The notes beneath the pieces were generated by a model, which was not told the DNA's origin, searched no databases, and was given only the letters and a program-made list of their open reading frames with translations. A program made the translations under genes and the position numbers. 34,591 nucleotides of DNA from Roseiarcus sp050010035 (GTDB lineage Bacteria; Pseudomonadota; Alphaproteobacteria; Rhizobiales; Beijerinckiaceae): assembly GCA_050010035.1 (NCBI GenBank), contig JBEKLU010000051.1:1-34591 (forward strand), read 5' to 3'. Shown piece after piece: positions 17,560-25,660 of this stretch. Numbering within the stretch: the stretch's first letter is position 1; every line of letters begins with the position of its first letter.

Positions 17560-17664
17560 CGGGGGCCTCCTGTCGTGAGAGGGGGTGGATGTGACGATCA
17601 CATCCTCTCAGACGGGAGGCTTCACCTCAGCCCCTTTCCTCCTGCGCCGAAGGAGCAGGTTCGT

Positions 17665-19617
17665 TGTGTGCCGGGCATGTTCGGCAGCTTGGAGGTGAAA
17701 GTCCTCTACCCAACCTGATGGAGGTGAAGGGTTAGCAATGCGCAAGGGCTATCGCCGCGAGGCGGGGTCTGAAGGAAGCGCGGAGCAAATGTGCGAGTTG
17801 ATGGACAAGAACCGAATATGAGGCGTGAGCGTCGGACGAGCGGGCAACGAGTCGCGAAGTCCATATTCATCAAGGACGCGAAGCGTAGATTCGGCAACTG
17901 CGCACGGAAGGCGACTGAACTTACCCCGGGAGGTCTGCTCCGCGTTCCAATTTGGAACTGAGGGCGTCGCAAGGCGCCCTGACCGCGGACGCAGAAGTCA
18001 GCAGAGGGCGTATTAGGCCAAGCAGTCGGCAAGGCTAATGAGGCACTCCAAAGCCGAAAGGCGGAGAAACAGATAGGCCGAGCCGGGAACGAGGGCTGAA
18101 GGCCCAAACGATTGAGAGTGACGAGTAGGACTGGCGACTCATGAATGGAACGCGGCAGGAAAGTTTGGGCGAGCCATTGTCTCAGACCTTGGTGGCGGAA
18201 GGTCGGGGTGAAGCCCTGGACGCCGAGTCCAAGGAAGCCGAACCATTGATGGCGAAGCCAGCACCCGAAAGCCCGGCCTTGGCGGAACAATTAATGGAGG
18301 AGGTGTGCGATCGAGAGAATCTCGAAAGAGCGTGGAAGCGCGTTCGAAGCAACAAGGGCGGTCCTGGCGTAGATGGGATGACCATCGACGCCGCCAAGGG
18401 CTACCTGCGTGAGCACTGGCCAAACATTCGGGCTCAATTGCTTGAGGGAACCTATCGGCCGCAGCCGGTCAAACGGGTCGAAATCCCGAAGCCGGACGGC
18501 GGGATCAGAAAGCTCGGCGTGCCTTGCGTCGTCGACAGACTGATTCAGCAGGCCATGCTGCAAGTTCTCCAAGAGCGGTGGGACCCAACGTTCTCCGAGC
18601 ACAGTTACGGCTTTCGTCCGGGGCGCTCCGCCCATCAGGCCGTCGCCCAGGCGCAACTTTATGTCGCTGAGGGCTACAACGTCGTGGTCGATCTCGATCT
18701 CGAAAAGTTCTTCGACCGAGTCAATCACGACAGCCTGATGGCGCGCGTCGCCGCACGAGTGTCCGATAAGCGTGTGCTCAAACTCATCCGGGCGTTTCTC
18801 AATGCCGGGGTGAGGGAAGACGGTTTGGTCCGTCCGGTGGATGAGGGTACGCCGCAGGGCGGCCCGCTTTCGCCCATCCTAAGCAATCTCGTGCTTGACG
18901 ACCTCGACAAGGAACTGGCCCGACGCGGTCACCGCTTTTGCCGATACGCCGACGACTGCAACATCTATGTTCGCAGCCGTCGCGCCGGCGAACGGGTCAT
19001 GGCCTCTGTGAGCCGGTTCCTGACCAACAAGCTACTGCTGAAGGTCAACGAGGCGAAGAGCGCGGTGGCGCGGCCGGAGGAGCGTAAGTTCCTGGGGTTC
19101 AGCATCTCGAATAACGGGAGCCAGCGGCGCATCGCGCCGAAGGCCCTCGACAAATTCAAGGCGCAGATCCGGGACATGACACGCCGGACACGGGGGTTCA
19201 GTCTGCAACAGTTGATCAAAGAGCTGACGCCATACATCGTGGGATGGCGCGGCTACTTCGGCTTCTGCCAGACTCCACGGGTGCTCACGGACCTCAAAGC
19301 GTGGATTCGCCGAAGATTACGTTTGTATCTTTGGCGGCAGTGGCGAACCGGGCAAAACCGCTTCAAAGAACTACGCCATCGTGGCGTGCCGAAGTTCAAT
19401 GCAGCGGTGGCAGCCGGCTCGCCGACGGGCTTCTGGCGCATGTCAGGCCACCCGTCGGTCCAACAGGCGCTGCGCAACGGTTATTTCGACTCGCTCGGTC
19501 TCCCCCGACTCTATGTGTCGTCCGCAGAAGCCTAACTCGGTCGAACCGCCGCGGTAAGGACCCGTATGCCAGGTGGTGTGGGAGGGGTGGCGTCGCGAGG
19601 CGTCCCCCTATCCCGAT
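17665..19617 (+). mobile_element. Group II intron with its own maturase gene
   Basis: The putative 5' end is GTGTGCCGGGC at 17665, followed soon by GGTGAAAGTCC, a common landmark of domain I. The maturase gene occupies the middle. After its stop comes a domain V-like stretch (GAACCGCCGCGG, then GACCCGTATGCCAGGTGGTG) and a domain VI stem (GGGAGGGG with CCCCCTATCCC), ending CCCGAT near 19617. The element of about 1.95 kb looks complete. Just before the 5' end is a hairpin (CTCCT-gcgccga-AGGAG); some intron classes insert after such stems. Both boundaries are predictions from motif position, uncertain by a few bases. Confidence 0.8.
18141..19535 (+). CDS. ltrA: Group II intron reverse transcriptase/maturase
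   Basis: The 464-residue protein helps its intron RNA splice and copies it into DNA at a new site. Reverse-transcriptase blocks are in order: SNKGGPGVDGMTI, RPQPVKRVEIPKPDGGIRKL (block 1), SYGFRPGRSAHQAV, VVDLDLEKFFDRVNHD (first catalytic Asp region), GTPQGGPLSPILSNLVLDDL and the active-site YADD at about 268-271. The maturase (thumb/X) region follows with GWRGYFGFCQTPRVLTDLKA WIRRRLRLYLW-type sequence. There is no HNH endonuclease domain at the C-terminus, as in several bacterial intron classes. No stop or frameshift is visible, so the intron may still be mobile. Confidence 0.93.
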   Translation: MNGTRQESLGEPLSQTLVAEGRGEALDAESKEAEPLMAKPAPESPALAEQLMEEVCDRENLERAWKRVRSNKGGPGVDGMTIDAAKGYLREHWPNIRAQLLEGTYRPQPVKRVEIPKPDGGIRKLGVPCVVDRLIQQAMLQVLQERWDPTFSEHSYGFRPGRSAHQAVAQAQLYVAEGYNVVVDLDLEKFFDRVNHDSLMARVAARVSDKRVLKLIRAFLNAGVREDGLVRPVDEGTPQGGPLSPILSNLVLDDLDKELARRGHRFCRYADDCNIYVRSRRAGERVMASVSRFLTNKLLLKVNEAKSAVARPEERKFLGFSISNNGSQRRIAPKALDKFKAQIRDMTRRTRGFSLQQLIKELTPYIVGWRGYFGFCQTPRVLTDLKAWIRRRLRLYLWRQWRTGQNRFKELRHRGVPKFNAAVAAGSPTGFWRMSGHPSVQQALRNGYFDSLGLPRLYVSSAEA

Positions 19618-19651
19618 CAATACGCACAGACCCCCGCGCAGCCTAATGACA

Positions 19652-19893
19652 TCGTGAGCAATGAAGCGCTCATCGCCCCAGAATCAATGCGTGCGCGACC
19701 ATGGGAACCTGTCGCGATAAGGCGGCCTTGCCAGATGTTCATAGAGCCGTCGCGGCGTCTAGCCGCCGGAGAGGGCGAGGGCAAAGACGCCGTCCTTCGC
19801 CGTCGCGGCCGCGAGCAGCCAATCCGCCACCTGGTGCGCCAAGGCCTCGGGATTGGCGAGGATTTCCAATTTGGCTTTGCAAGAGCTGGTCAT
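19652..19893 (-). pseudogene. pgl: 6-phosphogluconolactonase remnant with two in-frame stops
   Basis: From the ATG at 19893 the frame reads LEILANPEALAHQVADWLLA, VFALALSGG, stop (TAG), TPRRLYEHLARPPYRDRFPW, SRTH, stop (TGA), FWGDERFIAHD. This is the start of 6-phosphogluconolactonase, which hydrolyses 6-phosphogluconolactone in the pentose phosphate and Entner-Doudoroff routes. The first stop replaces the Ser of the usual GGSTP (TCG to TAG) and the second replaces the Trp before FWGDER (TGG to TGA). Homology then ends about 35 bases from the 3' end of the group II intron, so roughly two thirds of the gene is gone. It overlaps the rpe stop by ATGA, showing that it was the next gene of that operon. 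Confidence 0.85.
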
Positions 19894-20597
19894 GAGCGCA
19901 CCTTTCTGTTCGGCGGTCGGTGGGCCTCGCGGATAGCGGCGATCGCCGCCGCGTAATCAGGCGATCCGAAGATCGCAGACCCGGCAACGATGGCGTTTGC
20001 ACCCGCTTCGATCGCTCGCCCGGCGCTTTCGCAGTTCTGTCCGCCGTCGACCTCAATGACGGGACTGAAACCGCGCGCGTCGCAAAGCTGTCGCAGTAGG
20101 CGGATCTTGGGCAGCATTTCGGGAAGGAATTTCTGGCCGCCGAAGCCGGGATTAACGGTCATGACCAGGATAACGTCGCAGAGGTGGAGGACGTATTCGA
20201 TCAGCTCGATCGGGCTCGCCGGATCGAGCACCACGCCCGCCTTCTTGCCGAGGTCGTGGATCTCCGAGAGGACACGATGGAGATGGATCGTGGCCGACGG
20301 CTCGGCCGGGACGAGGAGGTGATCGGCGCCGGCCTTGGCGAAGTCGGCGAGATAGCGCTCCGGCTCGACTATCATCAGGTGCACATTGAGCGGCTTTTGC
20401 GTAGAGCGTCGCGCCGCTTCGACAATCACCGGACCGACCGTGATATTCGGCACGAAGCGCCCGTCCATTACGTCGACATGGATCCAGTCGGCGCCTGCCT
20501 CATCGACGGCACGAATTTCTTCGCCGAGCCGTCGAAAATCCGCGGACAAGATTGACGTTGCTACGATTATGGACCTTTGCGCCGCCGCATTGACCAT
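19890..20597 (-). CDS. rpe: Ribulose-phosphate 3-epimerase
   Basis: The 235-residue TIM-barrel enzyme interconverts ribulose 5-phosphate and xylulose 5-phosphate in the pentose phosphate and Calvin cycles. Family signatures are complete: ATSILSADFRRLGEE, DWIHVDVMDGRFVPNITVGP (metal/catalytic Asp and His), NVHLMIVEPERYL, MTVNPGFGGQKFLP and PVIEVDGGQN with the second catalytic Asp. I chose the ATG at 20597 because AAGGAG sits just upstream; a GTG at 20615 lacks such a site. It follows the aldolase stop by 14 bases and overlaps the dead pgl gene, so the three form one operon. Confidence 0.93.
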   Translation of the reverse strand: MVNAAAQRSIIVATSILSADFRRLGEEIRAVDEAGADWIHVDVMDGRFVPNITVGPVIVEAARRSTQKPLNVHLMIVEPERYLADFAKAGADHLLVPAEPSATIHLHRVLSEIHDLGKKAGVVLDPASPIELIEYVLHLCDVILVMTVNPGFGGQKFLPEMLPKIRLLRQLCDARGFSPVIEVDGGQNCESAGRAIEAGANAIVAGSAIFGSPDYAAAIAAIREAHRPPNRKVRS

Positions 20598-20611
20598 GGC
20601 TCTCCTTGCGC

Positions 20612-21553
20612 TCACTGTGTTCTGGCCGAAGCTGTCGGCGATGCGTAAATGTCCATTACGGCGCCCAGCATCTCGATCGCATCGCCTTTCCGACGCTGGA
20701 ATGAGTTGCGACCAATGATCGACCCGAACCCCCCGCCCGAATGGATCGAACGGATCTCATCGAGCGGGTTGTCGTCATCGAAGACCGTGGCGCCGTCGGA
20801 GAAGATGACGATGCGGCGGCCGGCGAAAGCGCAGTCAACGACGAGACGGACACGCTCAGCAAGGGTCGCAATGGGAATGCGCCGCTCTTCGTATACTTTG
20901 CGGGCTGCATCCTGCTCGATATGCGCGGTCGGCAGCTTTACCTTGATGACGTGCGCTCCGCGCTGAGCCGCGATCTGGACGGCGTAACCGACGACGTCGA
21001 TCGCTGATTCGCCATCTTTGCTCAGACCCGACCCCCGTGGAAAGGACCAAATGACGACCGCGAGCCCGTTGCGTTTTGCCTCTTCGGCATAAGCGCGGAG
21101 CTGTCCATACATCTTGAGCTGGTGCGCCGATCCCGGGTAGATCGTGAAGCCGATCGCGCAGCAGCCCAGAAGAAGCGCGTCCTGCACGCTGGCGGTCAAT
21201 GCCTGGTTCGGATCTTTCTCTTCCAGCAGCACATCATTGTCGTTGGCTTTTAGGATGAGTGGAATTTCCCCCGCGAAATCGCGGGCGCCCGCTTCCAAGA
21301 AACCCAGTGGAGCAGCGTATGCATTGCAGCCCGCTTCGATCGCGAGCTCAAAGTGATAGAGGGGATTGTAAGCTGGGGGATTTGGGGCGAAGGAGCGCGC
21401 CGGCCCATGTTCGAAGCCCTGATCGACCGGCAATATGACCAGCTTCCCGGTGCCCGCCAGTCGTCCGTGGTTCAATAGGCGCGCCAAGTTGGTCAGCGTC
21501 CCGACATTGTCCGCCCCATACCCGCTTAAAATCTCTTTTACGCGCGGCGTCAT
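20612..21553 (-). CDS. Class I fructose-bisphosphate aldolase (DhnA/FbaB type)
   Basis: The 313-residue enzyme cleaves fructose 1,6-bisphosphate to triose phosphates through a lysine Schiff base, without metal. Landmarks include VILPVDQGFEHGPARSF, LILKANDNDVLL, GFTIYPGSAHQLKMY, VIWSFPRGSGLSKDG, HVIKVKLPTAH (probable Schiff-base Lys region) and the phosphate-binding IHSGGGFGSIIGRNSFQR. I chose the ATG at 21553 with AGGAG 8-12 bases upstream. The frame extends 87 bases further upstream without a better site. The 153-bp gap to the MFS gene could carry a separate promoter. Confidence 0.9.
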   Translation of the reverse strand: MTPRVKEILSGYGADNVGTLTNLARLLNHGRLAGTGKLVILPVDQGFEHGPARSFAPNPPAYNPLYHFELAIEAGCNAYAAPLGFLEAGARDFAGEIPLILKANDNDVLLEEKDPNQALTASVQDALLLGCCAIGFTIYPGSAHQLKMYGQLRAYAEEAKRNGLAVVIWSFPRGSGLSKDGESAIDVVGYAVQIAAQRGAHVIKVKLPTAHIEQDAARKVYEERRIPIATLAERVRLVVDCAFAGRRIVIFSDGATVFDDDNPLDEIRSIHSGGGFGSIIGRNSFQRRKGDAIEMLGAVMDIYASPTASARTQ

Positions 21554-21706
21554 TGTCGCTCTCCTGTCAATACTCCAAATCCCCGGATGCGTCCTCGGCT
21601 CCACCATGTCGACCTTCATGGCTGGCAAGTGTTTCCTCATGATCGCGCAAAGTCGCTGTGCTAATCCGCGTAGAGAAAGGAGACAATGCGCCCTTGCGAT
21701 CGTCGG

Positions 21707-23095
21707 TCATCGACCGCGACCCCGCGCAGAGGCAACCACTCCTATGGCTGGCGGATCCGCGATCGGCGCCAGCCGGCCCAGGAGGATGACGTAGGCAATG
21801 ATGCCGACGACGAGCACGACGCCGGCGATCAAGAATGCGCCGGTAAACGAGTGCGTAGCCCCAACGATATAGCCCGTCGTCACCGGTGCTACGACGCCCA
21901 TCAGATTGTTGAAAAAATTCATAATGCCGCCGATGGTGCCGGTCCCGCCGCGCGGCGCGATCAGCGACGGGATCGACCAGCCCACCGGTGCGGCCGCGGC
22001 CAATCCGCTCAATGCGATGGAGATCCAGGCGACCGCCCAGACGGGACTAGTGGTAAAGGTGGCGCCAAACACGGCGAGGCCGAGGAGCATACCCAGCACG
22101 AGCACGGTCTTGCGTACGGGTGTTTCATCATAGCCCCGTGCGATCAAGTGATCGATCAGCCAACCACCCACGACGAGATCCGCAACCGTAGCGCAACCCC
22201 AGGGGATTGCTGCGAATCCGGCAGACTTCAGGATGCTCATATGCATCGTCTCTACGAGATAGTTCGGCAGCCAGGTCAGAAATAGGTAGAATGAGTAACC
22301 ATAGGCTGCAAACCCGATGGTCAGCCCCCAAACCTTCCGGTTACGCAGGAGATAGCCGAGCATGGCGACCTCGCCGCTCTGCGCCGGGCCTTCCGGCGTG
22401 GCTCCGCCCTTGCGAATGTATTCATGCTCCTCCGCGCTCAGCCGCGGATGTTTGCTGGGATCGCGGTAGACGATCACAAACGCGAGGAAATAGACGAAGC
22501 TCAGCAGGCCGGTGATGCCGAACCCCCAGCGCCAGCCGAAATGCACTACAGCCAGCGCCACCAGCGGCACACCGATCACGTTAGAGAATTTTGCTGCGGC
22601 ATCGAAGATAGATGTCGCCAGCGCCCTTTCCTGACGAGGAAACCAGTACCCGGTAGCCTTCGAGCTTGCGGGGAAGCCCGGCGCTTCCGCGACGCCCAGC
22701 AGGATGCGCGCGCCGAGGATGCTGCCGAACCCGCTGGCGAATGCAGTAACGGCAGACATGGCGGACCAGAAAAAAGTGCTGATGCGATTGACCGATGTGA
22801 CACCGAAGCGGTCAAGGATCATACCGGTTGGGATCTGCAGCAGCGCGTAGGACCAGAAGAAGCCGCTGAAGAGCCAGCCAAGCTGACCGTCGGTCAAACC
22901 GAATTCGTGCTGTAGCTGTGGTGCGGCCACCGAAAGGTTGATCCGGTCAAAATAGTTGATCAGCACGCCGACACCCAGCAACACGCCGATGCCCCAGCGC
23001 AGACTGGGAATGTGTTTGGCGTGGGCAGTGAGCGTCGATCCGTGCTCTTCGGCGTGAGCGGATATCGGCAATTGATTTGGATCGATTGATGTCAT
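21707..23095 (-). CDS. MFS transporter, anion:cation symporter-like (sugar acid/gluconate)
   Basis: The 462-residue protein has about 12 membrane helices and the family's early motif INYFDRINLSVAAPQLQ, the A-like loop GMILDRFGVTSVNRI and EAPGFPASSKATGYWFPRQE. These place it with the anion:cation symporters that import hexuronates, galactonate, glucarate and related acids. Its ATG overlaps the stop of the gluconokinase gene (ATGA), so gluconate or a close relative is the likely substrate, by context. The cytoplasmic central loop (RDPSKHPRLSAEEHEYIRKG) is typical. No defect is visible. Confidence 0.85.
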   Translation of the reverse strand: MTSIDPNQLPISAHAEEHGSTLTAHAKHIPSLRWGIGVLLGVGVLINYFDRINLSVAAPQLQHEFGLTDGQLGWLFSGFFWSYALLQIPTGMILDRFGVTSVNRISTFFWSAMSAVTAFASGFGSILGARILLGVAEAPGFPASSKATGYWFPRQERALATSIFDAAAKFSNVIGVPLVALAVVHFGWRWGFGITGLLSFVYFLAFVIVYRDPSKHPRLSAEEHEYIRKGGATPEGPAQSGEVAMLGYLLRNRKVWGLTIGFAAYGYSFYLFLTWLPNYLVETMHMSILKSAGFAAIPWGCATVADLVVGGWLIDHLIARGYDETPVRKTVLVLGMLLGLAVFGATFTTSPVWAVAWISIALSGLAAAAPVGWSIPSLIAPRGGTGTIGGIMNFFNNLMGVVAPVTTGYIVGATHSFTGAFLIAGVVLVVGIIAYVILLGRLAPIADPPAIGVVASARGRGR

Positions 23096-23706
23096 GGCGC
23101 CTGTCCTCGCGATATGCGTTCATTGCGTCGGCTGCCGCCTTGCCGCTCCTCCAGTTGACGCACGATCTCAATCGCAATGTCGGCCGGACGGCCGCCGACA
23201 TTGACCGTGATCGGATGCTCGTCCGGCGTGGGTTCCTGCAGGGTCGCAAACTGGCTGTCGAGCAGGGCCGCCGGCATGAAGTGCTCGTGCCTGGCGGCCA
23301 TGCGTCGGCGGATGAGGTCGTACGGTCCTTTGAGGTAGACCAGCGTCACGTCCAGGCGATTGCCGATGATGATGTCCCGGTACGGACGCTTCAGCGCCGA
23401 GCAGGTGAGCACCCCGCTTTCGCCCCGCGCGCGCCAGCTATCGATTTCTTCGCCGATCTTTCGCAGCCAGGGCAACCGGTCCGCGTCCGTCAGGGGCGTA
23501 CCGCTTCGCATCTTCTCTACGTTCTCGGACGGATGGAGTTCATCGCCCTCCTGGAACTGACAGCCGAGCGCGGCGGCGAGCAGGGCCGAGACTGTGGTCT
23601 TGCCCGATCCGGAGACCCCCATGACAACGGCGATCACCGGCTTGGTGACGGTGTGTGCGAGGGCTGCGGACCACACATACCGAGTGCTCCGATCACTTCC
23701 CGTCAT
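23092..23706 (-). CDS. gntK: Gluconokinase (GntK/IdnK type)
   Basis: The 204-residue P-loop kinase phosphorylates gluconate to 6-phosphogluconate. Walker A is GVSGSGKTT (30-38), followed by FQEGDELHPSENVEKM, GTPLTDADRLPWL, VLTCSALKRPYRD and HFMPAALLDSQFATLQEP, all typical of the family. I chose the ATG at 23706, preceded by GGGAGGAACAG; an in-frame start six codons upstream has no site. It is the first gene of the leftward cluster and overlaps the transporter by four bases. The product feeds the oxidative pentose phosphate or Entner-Doudoroff route, next to aldolase and rpe genes. Confidence 0.93.
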   Translation of the reverse strand: MTGSDRSTRYVWSAALAHTVTKPVIAVVMGVSGSGKTTVSALLAAALGCQFQEGDELHPSENVEKMRSGTPLTDADRLPWLRKIGEEIDSWRARGESGVLTCSALKRPYRDIIIGNRLDVTLVYLKGPYDLIRRRMAARHEHFMPAALLDSQFATLQEPTPDEHPITVNVGGRPADIAIEIVRQLEERQGGSRRNERISRGQAP

Positions 23707-23774
23707 CTGTTCCTCCCTGACCACGCGCCGATGTCGGCCCGGGCCGAAATACGGTCACATTCCCGCCGCGCGGA

Positions 23775-24050
23775 TCATGTTGGGACCGACCGTAGAACAA
23801 TATTCCGCAGCGCGTTGGCGAAGCCCTCGTTCTCGTTGCTGTCGGTCACCGCGCTCGCCTGCGCCTTCGCCTCGTCGCTGGAGTTGCCCATGGCGATGGA
23901 AAAGCCGCTCCTGCGGAACATTAGGACGTCGTTCGGCATGTCCCCCATGGTCGCGATCTGCGCGGGCGGGATGTTCAGGAGCCTGGCGAGGGTCGCGTCG
24001 ACTGTTGCCCTGTTGGCTTGCGGGTGCGTCACGTCGAGATAATAGGGCTG
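23775..24050 (-). pseudogene. C-terminal remnant of a Cof-type HAD phosphatase
   Basis: The frame ending at 23775 reads YYLDVTHPQANRATVDATLA, LLNIPPAQIATMGDMPNDVL, MFRRSGFSIAMGNSSDEAKA, QASAVTDSNENEGFANALRN. This is the end of a Cof/HAD sugar-phosphate phosphatase, with the motif IV acid pair in GDMPNDVLM. The N-terminal DxD nucleophile and cap are gone. The sequence joins directly to the front of galU in another frame, so this is a deletion product rather than a gene. Confidence 0.85.
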
Positions 24051-24435
24051 CGAAGGGCTCGTTGCCGATGAGTTCGCGCGCGCACCACACCGCGTGCCCG
24101 AGGCCGAGAGGGGCTTGCTGGCGCGTGAAGGAAGCGCAGCCGGCTTTGGGGAGGTCTGCGATCGGCGCTTCGAGTTCCTTGGTTTTGCCGCGCCGCCGCA
24201 AGATGTCTTGGAGTTCGTAGGACGTGTCGAAATAATCTTCGATCACGCTCTTGTTGTGCCCTGCGACGAAGATGAATTGCTCCACTCCCGCCTCACGCGC
24301 CTCATCAATCACGCGCTGCAAGATCCGTCGATCGACGACCGTCAACATTTCCTTCGGGATCGTCTTGGTAGCAGGCAGAAAGCGCGTTCCGACATCCGCC
24401 ACGGGGAACACGGCTTTGCGAATGGGTTTATCCAT
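24050..24435 (-). pseudogene. galU: N-terminal remnant of UTP-glucose-1-phosphate uridylyltransferase
   Basis: The frame from the ATG at 24435 gives KAVFPVADVGTRFLPATKTI, PKEMLTVVDRRILQRVIDEA, FIFVAGHNKSVIEDYFDTSY and FTRQQAPLGLGHAVWCAREL. This is the first ~127 residues of GalU, which makes UDP-glucose. The nucleotide-binding signature is normally AGLGTRFLPATK, and here the Gly-Leu is changed to Asp-Val. After NEPFAALL the sequence joins the Cof-type fragment in another frame. Over half of the ~290 residues is missing. Confidence 0.88.
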
Positions 24436-24504
24436 ACGGCAGGCGCCCTTGACGGATTCGGCAATTCCGGAGACGCGGCGTCGGCTGCGTAATCTTGATT
24501 CACG

Positions 24505-24544
24505 TTATCCGCAATCGCCGTCCCGGAGTAGACTCGGAAAATAC
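24505..24544 (+). repeat. Dispersed repeat, copy D
   Basis: The core reads GTAGACTCGGAAAATAC. Upstream bases (TTATCC, AATCGCCGT) align loosely with the other copies. It lies in the 200-bp gap between the galU remnant and the PyrD-like gene. Confidence 0.5.
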
Positions 24545-24637
24545 CTATGTTGGCCCGCCGCCATCCTAGTTACGGGAGCCTCGCGTCGCGTACGACCGCT
24601 TCCATTTCCGAAATCCCGATGAGACGCGGCCACGTTG

Positions 24638-25639
24638 TTATGATGCTGCGTAATGTTCGAGAATCCTAAGATAATTAGCACGCGAATAGACACTCCGGTC
24701 CCGGCTGCGCAGCCAACTCATCATGCCGCGCATGTCATCGAGCGAGGCGATTTCACGCTCGTCCATCCACTCGCGGAGGCCGTCCACCAGTGTCGACATG
24801 TATCCGATGCCGTGGCGCAACAAGGCCGAGGTCGTCATCACCACGTCGGCGCCGGCCAACAGATATTTCACGACGCCGGCGACGTCGGACACGCCCGTAG
24901 ACGCGGCGAGTGACGCCTTGGTCCGCCCTGAGAGAATCGCGATCCAGAGCATTGGCAGCCGCATCTCGTCAGGCTCGCTGAGCTCCAGCCGGTCCGTCAG
25001 CTTCATGCGCAGCAAATCGATGTCCGGCTCGAGCAGGCGATTGAACAGTACGAGCCCGGCAGCGCCGCGCTCCACGAGCCGCCCGGCGAAATGACCGATC
25101 GAACTGAGATAGGGCGTCAATTTGACGGCGACAGGCAGCTTGATCGATCCGCAAACGGCGTCCACGATCTCGATATAGCGGGCTTCGATGATTTGGCCGG
25201 ACTCGAGCAGATCGGTCGGGATATGATACATGTTCAATTCCAGCGCCGCCGCGCCGGCTTGTTCGATCAACTGCGCGAAATCGGTCCAACCGGCGCGTGA
25301 CGATCCGTTGAGGCTTGCGATGACCGGGACCGCGACCGCCGCTCGGGCGCGGCGTACGAGGTTCAGATAGCGGTCCTGACCCATGCCGTAGGGGTTGGCG
25401 ACCGCGCCGGGAAAATACGACAGAGCTTCCGGCGAGCTTTCCGCATGGACGTCGACGCGGGACGACAGTGCGTCAGCGTCCGCCTCGATCTGCTCCTGGA
25501 ACACAGAAGGCAACACGATTGCGCCGGCTCCGGCATCCTCCAGACGGCGGATATTGTCCAGCTTGCTGTTCAGCGAGGAGGCCGACGCAACCAAAGGGTT
25601 TTTCAGCGTCAGGCCAAGATAATTGGTGGTAAATGCCAT
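24638..25639 (-). CDS. Dihydroorotate dehydrogenase-like flavoprotein (PyrD/PreA-like)
   Basis: The 333-residue TIM-barrel protein resembles class 1 dihydroorotate dehydrogenases: TTNYLGLTLKNPLVASASSL, VIASLNGSSRAGWTDFAQLI, ALELNMYHIP, KLPVAVKLTPYLSSIGHFAG (FMN-binding Lys) and VVMTTSALLRHGIGYMSTLV. Real pyrimidine enzymes have NPN-type motifs and a Cys or Ser base; the substrate is not clear here. Relatives annotated this way often accompany a NifJ-type oxidoreductase, as here: its ATG (ribosome site GGGAG) is 21 bases after the nifJ stop. It has no Fe-S domain of its own. It may take electrons from the GltD-like protein of the same operon, by analogy with dihydropyrimidine dehydrogenase. 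Confidence 0.82.
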   Translation of the reverse strand: MAFTTNYLGLTLKNPLVASASSLNSKLDNIRRLEDAGAGAIVLPSVFQEQIEADADALSSRVDVHAESSPEALSYFPGAVANPYGMGQDRYLNLVRRARAAVAVPVIASLNGSSRAGWTDFAQLIEQAGAAALELNMYHIPTDLLESGQIIEARYIEIVDAVCGSIKLPVAVKLTPYLSSIGHFAGRLVERGAAGLVLFNRLLEPDIDLLRMKLTDRLELSEPDEMRLPMLWIAILSGRTKASLAASTGVSDVAGVVKYLLAGADVVMTTSALLRHGIGYMSTLVDGLREWMDEREIASLDDMRGMMSWLRSRDRSVYSRANYLRILEHYAAS

Positions 25640-25660
25640 AATGAACTCCCGCGATGCGCC

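Noticed and set aside
17588..17604. Palindrome GATGTGACGATCACATC resembling a CRP site
   Set aside because: The half-sites are three bases apart rather than six, so it does not fit CRP/FNR geometry. It lies just upstream of a dead integrase.
19740..19765. TAG/TGA in pgl as recoded codons
   Set aside because: There is no selenocysteine or pyrrolysine context, the 3' part of the gene is missing, and both are single-base changes from the usual codons.
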